45,072 nt of DNA from Nocardioidaceae bacterium (GTDB taxonomy: Bacteria > Actinomycetota > Actinomycetes > Propionibacteriales > Nocardioidaceae): assembly GCA_029266455.1 (NCBI GenBank), contig JAQSWV010000026.1:1-45072 (forward strand), given 5' to 3'. The notes under the pieces are model-generated. The model did no database searches and was not told the origin of the DNA. It saw only the letters and a program-made list of their open reading frames with translations. Position numbers and translations under genes: made by a program. Shown here piece after piece: positions 1 through 9,168 of the stretch. How positions within the stretch are numbered: position 1 is the first letter of the stretch; each line of letters starts with the position of its first letter.

Positions 1-172
1 ACCGACCGCTACCGCTGAACCCCGCATCTGCGCCCCCGCTCGACTATGCCGGCGCGATGCGGCCGCTTTCTCCCCTGACACTGCCCTGCGAGCGTACGTC
101 GTACCGGTCTGCCGGAAGCCGTTTCGCGGCGATCCGCCCCCCTCCCCCCATGGTCTCCCCTCTCGCCCTCTC

Positions 173-246
173 CGATCAACCGCGCACTACGACGATCGCC
201 GCGCCTGCCACCACCCGCATTCGCCGATCATCCGCGCACTACGACG
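173..246. repeat. Two direct copies of a 22-base repeat left of the DUF559 gene
   Basis: Copies lie at 173-194 and 225-246 with a 52-base period. The shared core reads CCGCGCACTACGACG; the first copy differs at one base (CAA for CAT before the core). The copy at 225-246 is a perfect 22/22 inverted match to 1222-1243 on the far side of the neighbouring gene and ends 11 bases before that gene's proposed start. The repeat has no strong internal palindrome, so it is not a classical hairpin-forming REP element. I see no gene in bases 1-172. Confidence 0.85.
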
Positions 247-257
247 GCGCCCTGTGG

Positions 258-1220
258 ATGACCACCACGGCCATGCCCTTCTTCCGCGACGGTGGGTCGA
301 TGCCCACGCCGATCAACGCCGGACGCCCGTTCCGCCGCGACCAGGCCAGCGATCTGGGCCTGAACGCGTACCGACTGACGCGAGATGTGGCCGCTGGGCT
401 ACTGCGACGCCCATTGCGTCAGGTGTACGTGGACGGGACGACGGCCGACGACCGTGACCAGCGGATCGCCTGCCTCGCCCTCGTGCTCCCTGAACACGCG
501 GTCGTCTGGGGTCGAAGCGCCGCGTGGGTCTGGGGCGTGAACGGGTTCGGGCCGGACGAGCGGCACCTCATGACCCCCGAGTACGTGGTGCCGCATCATC
601 GCGGTCGCAAACGAGACCGCCGCGTCCGAGTCGTCGAAGCGGCATTGACGGCACCCGACGTGGTGGAGCTCGGCGCGCTTCGGCTGACGTCGCCGACGCG
701 CACCGCCCTCGATCTCGCGAGGCACCTGCACCGGCCATGGGCGCTGGCCGCTCTCGACGCCTTCACGTCGACGGGTCTGGTCGGGGTCAGCGAGCTGAAC
801 GCTGGCCTGCCGAGACTTTTCCACCACCCTGGTGTCGTACAGGCCCGGGAGCTTGTACGCCTGGTCGAACCCAAGACCGAATCGTGGGGGGAGTCGGTAC
901 TACGGCTGCGGATCATCGACGCCGGGTTCCCCAGACCCGAGGCACAGATCGAGATCCTCGCGCCCGACGGGCGGGTCGTGTACCGGATCGACCTCGGCTA
1001 CCCCCAACTACGCATCGGGATCGAGTACGACGGGGAAGACCATCACGGCACGCGAGCCCAGCAGCAACACGATGAGGCCCGCCGGCGTGACCTCGGGCGC
1101 CGCTTCGGATGGACGGTGCACGGGTACGGTCGCGGGGCCGTGCTCGGACGCAGACCCGGTGTCGAGCTTGCTGTCGGCGAGCTGCTGAGTCTCACACCTC
1201 GGCTTCCCCGGCGCTGGTGA
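258..1220 (+). CDS. DUF559-family (Vsr-like nuclease fold) protein
   Basis: A 320-residue protein with a C-terminal DUF559-type domain: the pattern RIDLGY...GIEYDG followed by H, RR and GW matches the PD-(D/E)XK-like core of Vsr-fold proteins, with Asp in RIDLG and Glu in GIEYDG as likely metal ligands. The N-terminal half (PFRRDQASDLGL...LLRRPLRQVYV) resembles the AbiEi-like winged-helix region often fused to DUF559 in actinobacteria. Nuclease activity is inferred from the fold only. ATG codons at 258, 273 and 300 are all possible; none has a good ribosome binding site. I chose 258 because residues before PFRR look homologous to relatives. The gene is bracketed by inverted 22-base repeats 11 bases before its start and one base after its stop. 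Confidence 0.75.
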   Translation: MTTTAMPFFRDGGSMPTPINAGRPFRRDQASDLGLNAYRLTRDVAAGLLRRPLRQVYVDGTTADDRDQRIACLALVLPEHAVVWGRSAAWVWGVNGFGPDERHLMTPEYVVPHHRGRKRDRRVRVVEAALTAPDVVELGALRLTSPTRTALDLARHLHRPWALAALDAFTSTGLVGVSELNAGLPRLFHHPGVVQARELVRLVEPKTESWGESVLRLRIIDAGFPRPEAQIEILAPDGRVVYRIDLGYPQLRIGIEYDGEDHHGTRAQQQHDEARRRDLGRRFGWTVHGYGRGAVLGRRPGVELAVGELLSLTPRLPRRW

Positions 1221-1221
1221 T

Positions 1222-1348
1222 CGTCGTAGTGCGCGGATGATCGGGTGCTGGGAGGGGTTCAGCCCGGCGGGGCCGTCATAGTGCGCGGATGATCGGGTGG
1301 TGGGAGGGGTTCAGCCCGGCGGGGGCCGTCGTAGTGCGCGGATGATTG
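1222..1348. repeat. Three copies of the same 22-base repeat, opposite orientation
   Basis: Copies lie at 1222-1243, 1274-1295 and 1327-1348 with periods of 52 and 53 bases. Each contains GTGCGCGGATGAT; the second has CATAG for CGTAG and the third ends TTG for TCG. The intervening bases (GGGAGGGGTTCAGCCCGGC) are also conserved, so this is a tandem repeat of a roughly 52-base unit. The array fills the gap between two convergent genes (stops at 1220 and 1383), beginning one base after the first stop codon. Roles as terminator, protein-binding site or mobile-element end are all open. Confidence 0.88.
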
Positions 1349-1382
1349 CGGGGGGGTGGGGGCGGGGGTGGGAGTACTGGGG

Positions 1383-2693
1383 TCAGGCGTAGGGGTGGCG
1401 GCGGAGGTCGTACGTGGCCAGCTCCAGGCGCTCGGGGATGCCGGCACTGTCCCGCGCCACGGTGAGGGTCTCGCCGGTGAAGTAGGCGTCCAGGCCCCGC
1501 CATGAGTCCTCGCCAACGCGGACGAACCGGCTCCGTCGGCCGGGGTTCGCGTTGTCGAGGGTCAGCATGGCGTCGCGGATCACGAGGGTGAACGCGGTGT
1601 TGCCCCAGAACCAGGGCCCGAGCAGCTCGTCGGCGCCGTCGACCTCGGGCTCCGGCTCCCACGCCGGAGAGGGCGTCGGCTCATGCCGGTGCAGCGTGTC
1701 GAGAAGGCTGGACGCCAGCTGGCCCACGCCGCCGGTCGTGCCGTTGGCCACGGTCACCGCCGCGGTCTGCTCGTCCGGGTCGACCAGCAGCGCCGCGACG
1801 AAGCCCGGCATCGAGCCTCCGTGCCCGAACCGCAGCCCGCCGCCGCCGGCGTCCAAGCTCAGCCCGAGGCCGTACGCAGCGCCGAGGTCGCCCGGCTGCG
1901 CAGCCGTCGGCACCCGCATCTCCGCCGCCGTGGTCGCAGCAAGCACCGGGGCGGGATCGAGCCAGAACGCCGCCCAGCGGGCGAGATCGCCAACCGTGGC
2001 CCACAGCTGTCCGGCGGGCGCCATCGCGCCGGTGTCGGTGTGCGGCTCGGCGTGCAGCCGACCCGACCAGGGGTGCACCGACCAGCCCTGGGCATGCGGC
2101 CGGACCGGGGCGTACGTGGTGCGCAGCATGCCGAGCGGCTCGAGCAGCCGCTCACGCAGTACCTCTCGCCACGGAGCTCCTCGGACGCGCTCGACGACGG
2201 CGCCGAGCAACGCGTATCCCACGTTGCTGTAGTGGAAGTGCGCCCCTCGGGCGATCGCGAGGTGCTGCCCGTCGAGACGCTCGGGTAGAGCGGCCAGGGC
2301 GCTGTCGTCGTGCCGCTCCCACCACGGGCCCGGCGGCTCGGCGGGGAGCCCGCCCGCGTGAGCCAGCAGCTGGCGCATGGTCGTGTCCGGCCAGGGGCTG
2401 TCCACCCCGAGCCTGCGCACCGAGTCGCCGAGGTCGAGCAAGCCCTCGTCGCGGCACTGCAGGATGAGCACCGCGGTCATGGACTTGGTCAGTGACCCGA
2501 TCCGGTACTGCACGTCCGCACCGCTCACCGCAGCCCCCGCCGCCGGCCCTGGCGCCGAACCTCGCGTCGAGTGCCAGACGAGCGTGGAGTGGCGCACGAC
2601 GCCGGCGACGACCGACGGGAGCCGGTCCCGCCCCTGCACCACGGCCAGGTCGCACTCGAGCGCGTCGGCGGTCGCGGGCCGCGCCGCCGTCAT
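1383..2693 (-). CDS. Serine hydrolase, beta-lactamase/D-Ala-D-Ala carboxypeptidase-like
   Basis: A 436-residue member of the beta-lactamase-related serine hydrolase family (PF00144, class C fold). The nucleophile motif is Ser67-Leu-Thr-Lys70, the second motif is Tyr155-Ser-Asn157, and His291-Gly-Gly replaces the KTG box, as is usual in esterase and peptidase members. No clear signal peptide is visible from this start, so a cytoplasmic location is likely. The ATG at 2693 overlaps the gcvP stop by four bases (ATGA), which fixes the start and implies translational coupling to gcvP. The open frame extends further upstream, but that would lie inside gcvP. The substrate cannot be told from sequence. 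Confidence 0.88.
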   Translation of the reverse strand: MTAARPATADALECDLAVVQGRDRLPSVVAGVVRHSTLVWHSTRGSAPGPAAGAAVSGADVQYRIGSLTKSMTAVLILQCRDEGLLDLGDSVRRLGVDSPWPDTTMRQLLAHAGGLPAEPPGPWWERHDDSALAALPERLDGQHLAIARGAHFHYSNVGYALLGAVVERVRGAPWREVLRERLLEPLGMLRTTYAPVRPHAQGWSVHPWSGRLHAEPHTDTGAMAPAGQLWATVGDLARWAAFWLDPAPVLAATTAAEMRVPTAAQPGDLGAAYGLGLSLDAGGGGLRFGHGGSMPGFVAALLVDPDEQTAAVTVANGTTGGVGQLASSLLDTLHRHEPTPSPAWEPEPEVDGADELLGPWFWGNTAFTLVIRDAMLTLDNANPGRRSRFVRVGEDSWRGLDAYFTGETLTVARDSAGIPERLELATYDLRRHPYA

Positions 2694-5587
2694 GCGCCCG
2701 CCGGCTCCGCCAAGGCCTCGATCGGCGGGCACGCGCACGTCAGGTTGCGGTCGCCGTACGCCTGGTCGACCCGGGCCACCGGCGGCCAGTACTTGTCCTG
2801 CGCCCCCGCCGCCGTCACGGCGCCCTGCTCGCGCGAGTAGGGCCTGCTCCACTCCCCGGTGACGGCCGCGGCGGTATGGGGGGCGTGCCGCAGCGGGCTG
2901 TCCTCGACCGGCCAGGTGCCGTCGGCCACGTGCCCGATCTCGTCGCCGATGGCGATCATCGCCGCACAGAACCGGTCCAGCTCAGCCAGGTCCTCCGACT
3001 CGGTCGGCTCCACCATCATCGTGCCGGCAACAGGAAAGCTCATCGTCGGTGCATGGAACCCGTAGTCGATGAGGCGTTTGGCGATGTCTTCGACGGTCAC
3101 TCCGGTCCTCCTCGTCGTGGCCCGGAAGTCGAGGATGCACTCGTGCGCCACCAGGTCGTGGGCGCCGGAGTACAGCACCGGCACGTGCCCCCGTAGCCGA
3201 TGCGCCACGTAGTTGGCTGCCAGGACCGCGACACCGGTCGCCCGGGTCAGGCCCTCGGTGCCCATCATTCGGATGTACAGCCACGGGATCGGCAGGATGC
3301 CCGCCGACCCATACGGGGCCGCGCTCACCGGCCCGACGCCGTCGCGGCGGGACTCGTCAGGGTGCAGCGGATGGCTGGGCAGGTACGGCGCGAGGTGCTC
3401 GGCGACCGCCACCGGCCCGACCCCGGGTCCACCGCCACCGTGCGGGATGCAGAACGTCTTGTGCAGGTTGAGATGCGAGACGTCGCCTCCGAAGCGTCCG
3501 GGCTCGGCATGACCCAGCAGCGCGTTCAGGTTGGCGCCGTCGACGTACACCTGACCGCCATGGTCGTGCACGATCTCGCACAGCCGGCTGATGCCGTCCT
3601 CGTAGACGCCGTGCGTCGACGGGTACGTCACCATCGCCGCGGCCAGGTCATGCGCATGCTCCTCGCACTTGGCCGCCAGGTCATCCAGGTCGACCGAGCC
3701 GTCCTCGGTGGCGTCGACGACCACCACCCGCAACCCAGCCATCACCGCCGAGGCCGCGTTGGTGCCGTGCGCCGACGACGGGATCAGACACACGTCGCGC
3801 TCGCCCTGGCCGTTCGCCAGGTGGTACGCCCGGATGGCCGTCAGGCCGGCCAGCTCGCCCTGTGAGCCGGCGTTGGGCTGCACCGACACCGCCGAGTACC
3901 CGGTCACCTCGGCCAGCCACTGCTCCAGCTCCGTCACCACGGCGATGGCCCCGCGGGCGTCCTCGGCCGGTACGAACGGGTGGAGGTCAGCGAGCTCGGG
4001 CCAGGCCAGCGGCTCCATCTCCGTGGTGGCGTTCAGCTTCATGGTGCACGAGCCGAGGGGGATCATCCCCCGATCGAGCGCGTAGTCGCGGTCGGACAGC
4101 CGTCGCAGGTACCGCAGCATCGCTGTCTCGGAGTGGGCGTTGGAGAAGACCGGGTGGGTGAGGTATGGGGTCTGCCGCTGCAGCGGCTCAGGGATCGAGT
4201 CGGGAGTGCTGGTGTCCAGGGCGTCGAGCTCGACGTCCCGCACTCCGAACGCCGTCCAGACCGCTGCCACATGCTCGCGCGACGTCAGCTCGTTGGTGCT
4301 GATGCCCACCGAGTCGGCGTCGACCCGGCGCAGGTGGATCCCGCCGGCGCGGGCCGCGGCCACCACCTCGTCGGCGCGGCCGGGCACCCGGGCCACCAGG
4401 GTGTCGAAGAAGGACTGTGTGCTCAGCTCTACGCCGTTGTCACGCAGGCCGGCGGCGAGTACTGCGGCGTAGCGGTGCACCCGCTGCGCGATCGCCTGCA
4501 GACCGTCCGGGCCGTGGTAGACGGCGTACATCCCGGCGACCACGGCGAGCAGCACCTGCGAGGTACAGATGTTGGACGTGGCCTTGTCCCGGCGGATGTG
4601 CTGCTCGCGCGTCTGCAGTGCGAGCCGGTACGCAGCCCGCCCCTCCGCATCGACCGATACCCCCACCAGCCGGCCGGGCAGGTTGCGGGCAAGCCCGTCA
4701 CGCACCGCCATGAAGCCCGCATGGGGTCCGCCGTACCACATCGGGACGCCGAAGCGCTGGGCCGAACCGACCACCAGGTCGGCGCCGAGCTTCCCCGGCG
4801 ACTCGAGCAGGCACAGGGACAGCAGGTCGGCGACCACGACGGCCTGTCCCCCGCGCTCGTGCACCGCGTCGATGACCGGGAGCGGGTCGCGGACCTCGCC
4901 CGATGCCCCCGGGTACGCCACCAGCACACCGCTCACCTCGCCGTCGGGCAGCCCGGCCGGGCCAGCCGACAGATCGGCTTCCACCACCTCGATCCCCATC
5001 GCACGCGCACGGGTGTGCACGACCGCCAGGGTCTGCGGCAGGCAGTCAGAGTCCACGACGAACGCCGCGCCGGCTGCCGCGCCCCGCAGCGACCGCCGTA
5101 CCAGGGTGATGGCCTCCGCCGCGGCGGTCGCCTCGTCGAGCAGCGAGGCGTTCGCCGTCGGCAGGCCGGTGAGGTCGGCGACCATCGTCTGGAAGTCCAG
5201 CAGCGCCTCCAGCCGGCCCTGGCTGATCTCGGGCTGGTAGGGCGTGTAGGCGGTGTACCACGACGGGTCCTCGAGCACGTTGCGCCGGATCACCGCGGGA
5301 GTCGCGGTCGGGTGGTAGCCGAGGCCGATCATGGCGACCCCGGGCGTGTTCTCGGCCAGTCGTGCGCGGAGCTCGGCCACCGCCTCCCGCTCGCCGAGTG
5401 CCGGGATGGGCCCTCCCGTGCCGGCCGCCCGGATGCCCGCCGGCACGGCTGCCTGCATCAGCGCGTCGAGCGACTCGTACCCGATCGTGTCGAGCATGCG
5501 GGAGATCTCCGCAGGGCGGGGACCGACGTGGCGCGAGACGAACGTCTCGGCCGCGTCCAGCTGGGTGAGGGTGGGGCGGTCGGTCAT
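2690..5587 (-). CDS. gcvP: Glycine dehydrogenase (decarboxylating), P-protein of the glycine cleavage system
   Basis: A 965-residue fused P-protein, the usual length for the single-chain type. It decarboxylates glycine with PLP and passes the aminomethyl group to the lipoyl arm of GcvH. The PLP lysine lies in [18 protein letters not shown] at about residue 707; both homologous halves are present (N-terminal half with [13 protein letters not shown]-terminal half with the active lysine). The ATG start gives the conserved FVSRHVGP N-terminus. A glycine riboswitch lies in the 5' leader. The gene is transcribed toward the serine hydrolase. gcvH is nearby (11192-11590) on the same strand but separated by other genes; gcvT is not in this window. 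Confidence 0.98.
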   Translation of the reverse strand: MTDRPTLTQLDAAETFVSRHVGPRPAEISRMLDTIGYESLDALMQAAVPAGIRAAGTGGPIPALGEREAVAELRARLAENTPGVAMIGLGYHPTATPAVIRRNVLEDPSWYTAYTPYQPEISQGRLEALLDFQTMVADLTGLPTANASLLDEATAAAEAITLVRRSLRGAAAGAAFVVDSDCLPQTLAVVHTRARAMGIEVVEADLSAGPAGLPDGEVSGVLVAYPGASGEVRDPLPVIDAVHERGGQAVVVADLLSLCLLESPGKLGADLVVGSAQRFGVPMWYGGPHAGFMAVRDGLARNLPGRLVGVSVDAEGRAAYRLALQTREQHIRRDKATSNICTSQVLLAVVAGMYAVYHGPDGLQAIAQRVHRYAAVLAAGLRDNGVELSTQSFFDTLVARVPGRADEVVAAARAGGIHLRRVDADSVGISTNELTSREHVAAVWTAFGVRDVELDALDTSTPDSIPEPLQRQTPYLTHPVFSNAHSETAMLRYLRRLSDRDYALDRGMIPLGSCTMKLNATTEMEPLAWPELADLHPFVPAEDARGAIAVVTELEQWLAEVTGYSAVSVQPNAGSQGELAGLTAIRAYHLANGQGERDVCLIPSSAHGTNAASAVMAGLRVVVVDATEDGSVDLDDLAAKCEEHAHDLAAAMVTYPSTHGVYEDGISRLCEIVHDHGGQVYVDGANLNALLGHAEPGRFGGDVSHLNLHKTFCIPHGGGGPGVGPVAVAEHLAPYLPSHPLHPDESRRDGVGPVSAAPYGSAGILPIPWLYIRMMGTEGLTRATGVAVLAANYVAHRLRGHVPVLYSGAHDLVAHECILDFRATTRRTGVTVEDIAKRLIDYGFHAPTMSFPVAGTMMVEPTESEDLAELDRFCAAMIAIGDEIGHVADGTWPVEDSPLRHAPHTAAAVTGEWSRPYSREQGAVTAAGAQDKYWPPVARVDQAYGDRNLTCACPPIEALAEPAGA

Positions 5588-5639
5588 GTCACACTCCGGC
5601 GTCGGGGACGGTCAAGTACGTTGTCGCTCCCCTCAGTCA

Positions 5640-5765
5640 CCGCCGTCTCGGCGGCTCCAGAGTGGCCTGGTCCGTGCGGTCCTGGTGCCTGAGAGGTTCC
5701 GGGAGGAGTTGCCCCGTCGGCGCTGCGCGGCCCGTGGGCACGGGTCGAGCAGCTCTCCCGCACGG
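5640..5765 (-). promoter_or_regulatory. Glycine riboswitch (gcvT element) in the gcvP leader
   Basis: Read on the minus strand, conserved glycine-aptamer pieces occur in order: GGGAGAG (5759-5753), CGCCGACGGGGC (5722-5711) and CCTCTCAGGC (5696-5687). P1 closes exactly: CCGTGCGG at 5765-5758 pairs with CCGCACGG at 5679-5672 (8 bp). Downstream, a CACTCTGGAG segment resembles the partial second ('ghost') aptamer of single-aptamer types. It runs into a perfect 6-bp hairpin with a three-base loop (CCGCCG/CGGCGG, 5654-5640). That hairpin has no U-run, so the mechanism may be translational or Rho-dependent. The gcvP ATG is about 50 bases further on. Glycine would be expected to turn gcvP on. Confidence 0.92.
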
Positions 5766-5832
5766 CGTTGTCAGCCGACACCGACGTTACCAAGCGCTGC
5801 AGTGGTCCGCTCAGGCGTGGCACCATGCCGAC

Positions 5833-7263
5833 ATGCCGCTCGTCGCCGGAATCGACTCGTCCACCCAGTCCTGCAAGGTCGTCGTGCGTGACGCCGACTC
5901 CGGTGCCCTGGTACGTGAGGGCCGCGCCGCACACCCCGACGCCACCGAGGTGGACGTCCGCGCGTGGTGGTCCGCGCTCGAAGAGGCGGCGGAGGCAGCC
6001 GGCGGGCTCGACGACGTGGGGGCGGTCGCGGTCGGCGCCCAGCAGCACGGCCTGGTCGCTCTCGGGGAGAACGGTGAACCGGTCCGCGACGCGCTGTTGT
6101 GGAACGACACCCGCTCGGCCGACGCGGCCACCGAGCTGATCCTGGAGCTGGGCGACGGCGACGAGGCCAAGGGCCGCGAGGAATGGGCGACTGCCGTCGG
6201 GGTGGTCCCGGTGGCGTCGTTCACGGTGGCGAAGGCCCGCTGGGTGGCCGACAACGAGCCCGACAACGCCAAGGCGACCGCGGCGATCTGCCTGCCCCAC
6301 GACTGGGTGACCTGGCGGCTGCGCGGCGGGCGGCTGGGCACCGACGAGCTGACCACCGATGCCGGCGACGCGAGCGGCACGGGCTGGTACGACCCGGTGA
6401 GCGGGCAGTACCGCCTCGACCTGCTCGAGCGCGGGCTCGGCCACCGGGCGGACCTCCCGCGCGTGGCCGCGCCGGGCGAGGCGGTCGGCGAGGCCGGCGA
6501 GCTGGCAGCCGGCGCCCTGCTCGGACCGGGCACCGGCGACAACGCCGCAGCGGCCCTGGGGCTGGGTGCGGGGCCCGGCGACGTCGTGGTCTCCATCGGC
6601 ACATCCGGGGTGGTCTCGGGGTCCACCGACGAGCGCATCCACGACCCGAGCGGCATCGTCGCCGGTTTCTGCGACGCCGAGGGGCACCGCCTGCCGCTGG
6701 TGTGCACCCTCAACGCGTCCAGGGTCCTGAGCGCCACCGCGCAGCTGCTCGGCGTCGACCTCGACGAGCTGTCACGGCTCGCCCTGTCCGCACCGGTGGG
6801 CTCCGAGGGCATCGTGCTGGTCCCCTACCTCGAGGGCGAGCGCACGCCGGACCGCCCCCGCGCCTCGGGCGCGGTGCACGGCCTTCGGGTCGCGAACTCT
6901 CAGCCCGCCAACCTGGCGCGGGCCGCGGTCGAAGGCCTCCTGTGCGGGCTCGCGGACGGCATCGACGCGCTCCGCGACCAGGGCGTCGAGATCCGGCGCG
7001 CTCTGCTCATCGGGGGCGGTGCGAAGTCGGAGGCGCTGCGGGTGATCGCCCCGTCGATCTTCGGGTGCCCCGTCGAGGTGCCCGCTCCGGACGAGTACGT
7101 CGCCAACGGCGCCGCCCGGCAGGCGGCATGGGTGCTGAGCGGCGCCGACTCACCACCGGCGTGGCAGGTCGAGGTCACCGCGGCCGAGCAGGCCGAGCCG
7201 ACCCCGGCAGTTCGGGAGCGCTACGCCGAGGTGCGCGACCTCACCGAGGGTCGAGACCCGTGA
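5833..7263 (+). CDS. xylB: Xylulokinase, FGGY family
   Basis: A 476-residue FGGY carbohydrate kinase phosphorylating D-xylulose with ATP. The N-terminal [10 protein letters not shown] phosphate loop, QQHG at residues 70-73, WND at 90-92 and the catalytic Asp236 in GPGTGDN are all in place, followed by the ATP-site GTSG. The ATG at 5833 has no clear ribosome binding site, but CACCAT ends six bases upstream, so a leaderless transcript is possible. The start lies opposite the upstream edge of the gcvP leader. No other xylose or pentose genes are nearby, so the physiological sugar could be another ketopentose or pentitol product. The next gene begins inside its stop codon (GTGA). Confidence 0.92.
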   Translation: MPLVAGIDSSTQSCKVVVRDADSGALVREGRAAHPDATEVDVRAWWSALEEAAEAAGGLDDVGAVAVGAQQHGLVALGENGEPVRDALLWNDTRSADAATELILELGDGDEAKGREEWATAVGVVPVASFTVAKARWVADNEPDNAKATAAICLPHDWVTWRLRGGRLGTDELTTDAGDASGTGWYDPVSGQYRLDLLERGLGHRADLPRVAAPGEAVGEAGELAAGALLGPGTGDNAAAALGLGAGPGDVVVSIGTSGVVSGSTDERIHDPSGIVAGFCDAEGHRLPLVCTLNASRVLSATAQLLGVDLDELSRLALSAPVGSEGIVLVPYLEGERTPDRPRASGAVHGLRVANSQPANLARAAVEGLLCGLADGIDALRDQGVEIRRALLIGGGAKSEALRVIAPSIFGCPVEVPAPDEYVANGAARQAAWVLSGADSPPAWQVEVTAAEQAEPTPAVRERYAEVRDLTEGRDP

Positions 7264-7739
7264 CTCAGGAGCCGGGCGCGGGCGCTCCGGGACGCAACGA
7301 GGACGCGAACCAGCGCATCGACCGCAACTGGGGTGAGCTGCTGCAGGAGCTCCGGGTGGTCCAGACCGGGATCCAGCTGTTGGCGGGCTTCCTGCTCACC
7401 CTGCCCTTCCAGCAGCGGTTCCAGGATCTGTCGACCGTGCAGGAGCTCGACTACCTGGCAGTGGTGGTGCTCGCCATCGTGGCCACCGGGCTGCTCGTTG
7501 CGCCCGTCAGCTTCCATCGCGCCGTGTTCCGCCGCCAGCAGAAGGAGTGGCTGGTGCTGGCCGCGCAGAGGTCGGCGCGACTCGGTCTGGCCTGCATGGC
7601 GGTCTGCATCGCGGGCGTGGTCTGGCTCATCTTCAGCGTCGTTTTGGGCACGAATGCCGCGAACCTCGCCGGAGCAGCCATCGGTCTGTTCCTCGTCGTG
7701 CTGTGGTTCGTCGTCCCCTTCGCCGCCCGGGACCGATGA
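7260..7739 (+). CDS. DUF6328 family membrane protein
   Basis: A 159-residue protein with an N-terminal soluble stretch ([19 protein letters not shown], typical of DUF6328) and four hydrophobic segments, roughly residues 38-50, 65-85, 105-128 and 132-155. Function is unknown. The GTG start at 7260 overlaps the xylB stop (GTGA), indicating co-translation. The next frame begins ATGA over this gene's stop, so three genes were once coupled in one operon; the third is now broken. An inner-membrane location is inferred from the hydrophobic segments. Confidence 0.85.
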   Translation: MTQEPGAGAPGRNEDANQRIDRNWGELLQELRVVQTGIQLLAGFLLTLPFQQRFQDLSTVQELDYLAVVVLAIVATGLLVAPVSFHRAVFRRQQKEWLVLAAQRSARLGLACMAVCIAGVVWLIFSVVLGTNAANLAGAAIGLFLVVLWFVVPFAARDR

Positions 7740-8369
7740 GCTGTCCACCACCCGCGCCATGGCCCCCTCGGTGGCCCCGCAGGGGACCGCGTCGTGGGAC
7801 CGGGGTCACCGGGCTGGTGTTCGTCGCGACCGTCGCGCAGCTCGTGGTCGCGACTTTCGTCGACGGCCTTCCGCAGTTCGAGGGAAGGGATTCGGTGCCC
7901 GGCTGATCGCCTAACCCGCGCTCATGCTGTGGGTACCGGTGCTGAGGTGGTGGCTGCATGCTGACCGAGCCGGCGTACGGATGTCGGCGACGCCCTGGAA
8001 CGGCTTCGCGCTGTTGATGGCGCCGTTCCTGATCGACGTCACCGGCGACATCCTGAACCTCTACGACAGCATCGGCTGGTGGGACGACGCCAACCACCTG
8101 GTCAATTGGTTCCTGCTGTCCGCCGGGGTCGGGGTGCTACTGCAACGGAGCTCCACCGAGCCGCCGTGGGCGCTGGGGCTGCTGGTCGCCGGCCTGGGCG
8201 CCCTGCTGGCGGTCGGCTCGGAGCTCGCCGAGTGGTATGCGTACATCCGGCACGGAACCGAGCTGGCCACCGCGTACGAGGACACGCTGGGCGACCAGGA
8301 CCTGGGGTGCCTGGGAGCCGCTGCTGCGGGAGCTTTCACGGCTGCGGGAGCCGACGAGGCGAGCCCTGA
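7736..8369 (+). pseudogene. Broken small membrane-protein gene (frameshift plus stop codon)
   Basis: The ATG at 7736 overlaps the previous stop (ATGA). The first frame encodes TGLVFVATVAQLVVATFVDG followed by LPQFEG and stops at 7904-7906. The next frame resumes the expected sequence as GKGFGARLIA, hits TAA at 7912-7914 where a tyrosine codon (TAC) is expected, then continues as PALMLWVPVLRWW, GDILNLYDSIGWWDDANHLV and WEW-like ELAEWYAYIR...TAYEDTLGD. This reads as one polytopic membrane protein with a frameshift near 7885 and a nonsense change. The 3' end is uncertain: the readable frame runs on past the convergent merR stop, while a neighbouring frame stops at 8369. Sequencing error is possible but two lesions make decay likelier. 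Confidence 0.72.
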
Positions 8370-8372
8370 CCG

Positions 8373-8978
8373 TCAGGCGTTGCTGACGCGCGCCAGCCGA
8401 CGCGCGGCCAGTTCGTCGGCGGGGTGCACGTCCTCGTCAGCAGCGACCAGCCGCTCGCTCGGCAGGTCGGCGAGCGTGCCCTCGATCTCGCGCCAGACGC
8501 CGCCGATGGCGATGCCGAACACGCCCTGTCCGCCCTGCAACAGGTCGATGACCTCGTCCGGGGAGCGACACTCGTAGACGCTGGCTCCGTCGCTCATGAG
8601 CGTGACCGTGGTCAGGTCGTCGGTGCCGCGCTGGCGCAGGTGCTCGACGGCGGTGCGGATCTGCTGCAGCGACACTCCCGCATCGAGCAGCCGCTTGATG
8701 ATCTTCAGCAGCAGGATGTCGCGGAAGGAGTACAGCCGCTGGGTGCCCGACCCGGTCGCGCCGCGCACGGTCGGCTCGACCAGCCTGGTGCGGGCCCAGT
8801 AGTCCAGCTGGCGGTAGGTGATCCCTGCCGCGCTGCAGGCGGTCGGCCCCCGGAAGCCCACGTCGTCGGCCACCGGCGAGACGTCGTCGTCGAACAGCAG
8901 ACCCTGGTCCCCGGCAGCTCGGGCCGCCTCCGCCCGGAGCGCCCGCTCCGCGGAACTGTCGTCCTGCGTGCCTTCCAC
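8373..8978 (-). CDS. MerR-family regulator (Rv1830-like)
   Basis: A 201-residue MerR-type protein. The N-terminal winged helix has GITYRQLDYWARTRLVEPTVR (about residues 52-72), the wing carries GSGTQRLYSFRDI, and an effector/dimerisation region follows with a coiled helix (LLKIIKRLLDAGVSLQQIR). No cysteine metal site is visible in the C-terminal part, so it is not a classical metal sensor. It occupies the position of Rv1830 in the conserved gcvH-garA-ftsR-DUF151-merR block. By that synteny a role in growth or division control is plausible but not shown here. Its upstream region holds a good promoter and two dyads listed separately. Confidence 0.9.
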   Translation of the reverse strand: MEGTQDDSSAERALRAEAARAAGDQGLLFDDDVSPVADDVGFRGPTACSAAGITYRQLDYWARTRLVEPTVRGATGSGTQRLYSFRDILLLKIIKRLLDAGVSLQQIRTAVEHLRQRGTDDLTTVTLMSDGASVYECRSPDEVIDLLQGGQGVFGIAIGGVWREIEGTLADLPSERLVAADEDVHPADELAARRLARVSNA

Positions 8979-9033
8979 CGAGACCTCCAGGGTCCGATCC
9001 GCGTCAAGTTACACCAGCGACGTTCGGCTCTCC

Positions 9034-9062
9034 ACCGTACGGACCGGCCCCTGGGGCGTCAA
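9034..9062 (-). promoter_or_regulatory. Sigma-70-type promoter for the Rv1830-like merR gene
   Basis: On the minus strand, TTGACG (9062-9057) is followed after 17 bases by TACGGT (9039-9034). Spacing and hexamers fit a housekeeping actinobacterial promoter, giving a leader of about 50 bases. The 17-base spacer is normal, unlike the 19-20 base spacer of promoters twisted by classical MerR activators. Confidence 0.55.
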
Positions 9063-9086
9063 CGACATCGGGAGCAGCGCCGCGGC

Positions 9087-9148
9087 GTGTCGCCTGATCG
9101 GGCGACACGTCCCCTCCGGCAAACCCTAAACCTCGACTTGAGGGTTAG
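9087..9148. promoter_or_regulatory. Two adjacent dyads between the DUF151 and merR genes
   Basis: The first dyad is a perfect 8-base inverted repeat with a six-base loop (GTGTCGCC / GGCGACAC, 9087-9108). The second has nine-base arms with one mismatch around GACTT (CTAAACCTC / GAGGGTTAG, 9126-9148). Both lie between the DUF151 stop (9169) and the merR promoter (9062). The first could be a terminator stem for the upstream operon, though no U-run follows. The second, with CCTC/GAGG half-sites, resembles a MerR-family operator and could serve autoregulation. Confidence 0.5.
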
Positions 9149-9168
9149 ACATCGGGGGGAAGGGCCCG

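Noticed and set aside
1-1348. Classical insertion sequence around the DUF559 gene
   Set aside because: No transposase motif (DDE or HUH) and no target-site duplication is visible next to the outer repeats, so the cassette is reported as a finding and not as an IS.
3980-5692. Long plus-strand open frame opposite gcvP
   Set aside because: The minus strand encodes an unmistakable glycine dehydrogenase over the whole stretch.
7924-8577. Intact 217-residue membrane protein starting at 7924
   Set aside because: It lacks the family N-terminus, which lies upstream in other frames, and its tail runs about 200 bases antisense through the conserved merR gene.
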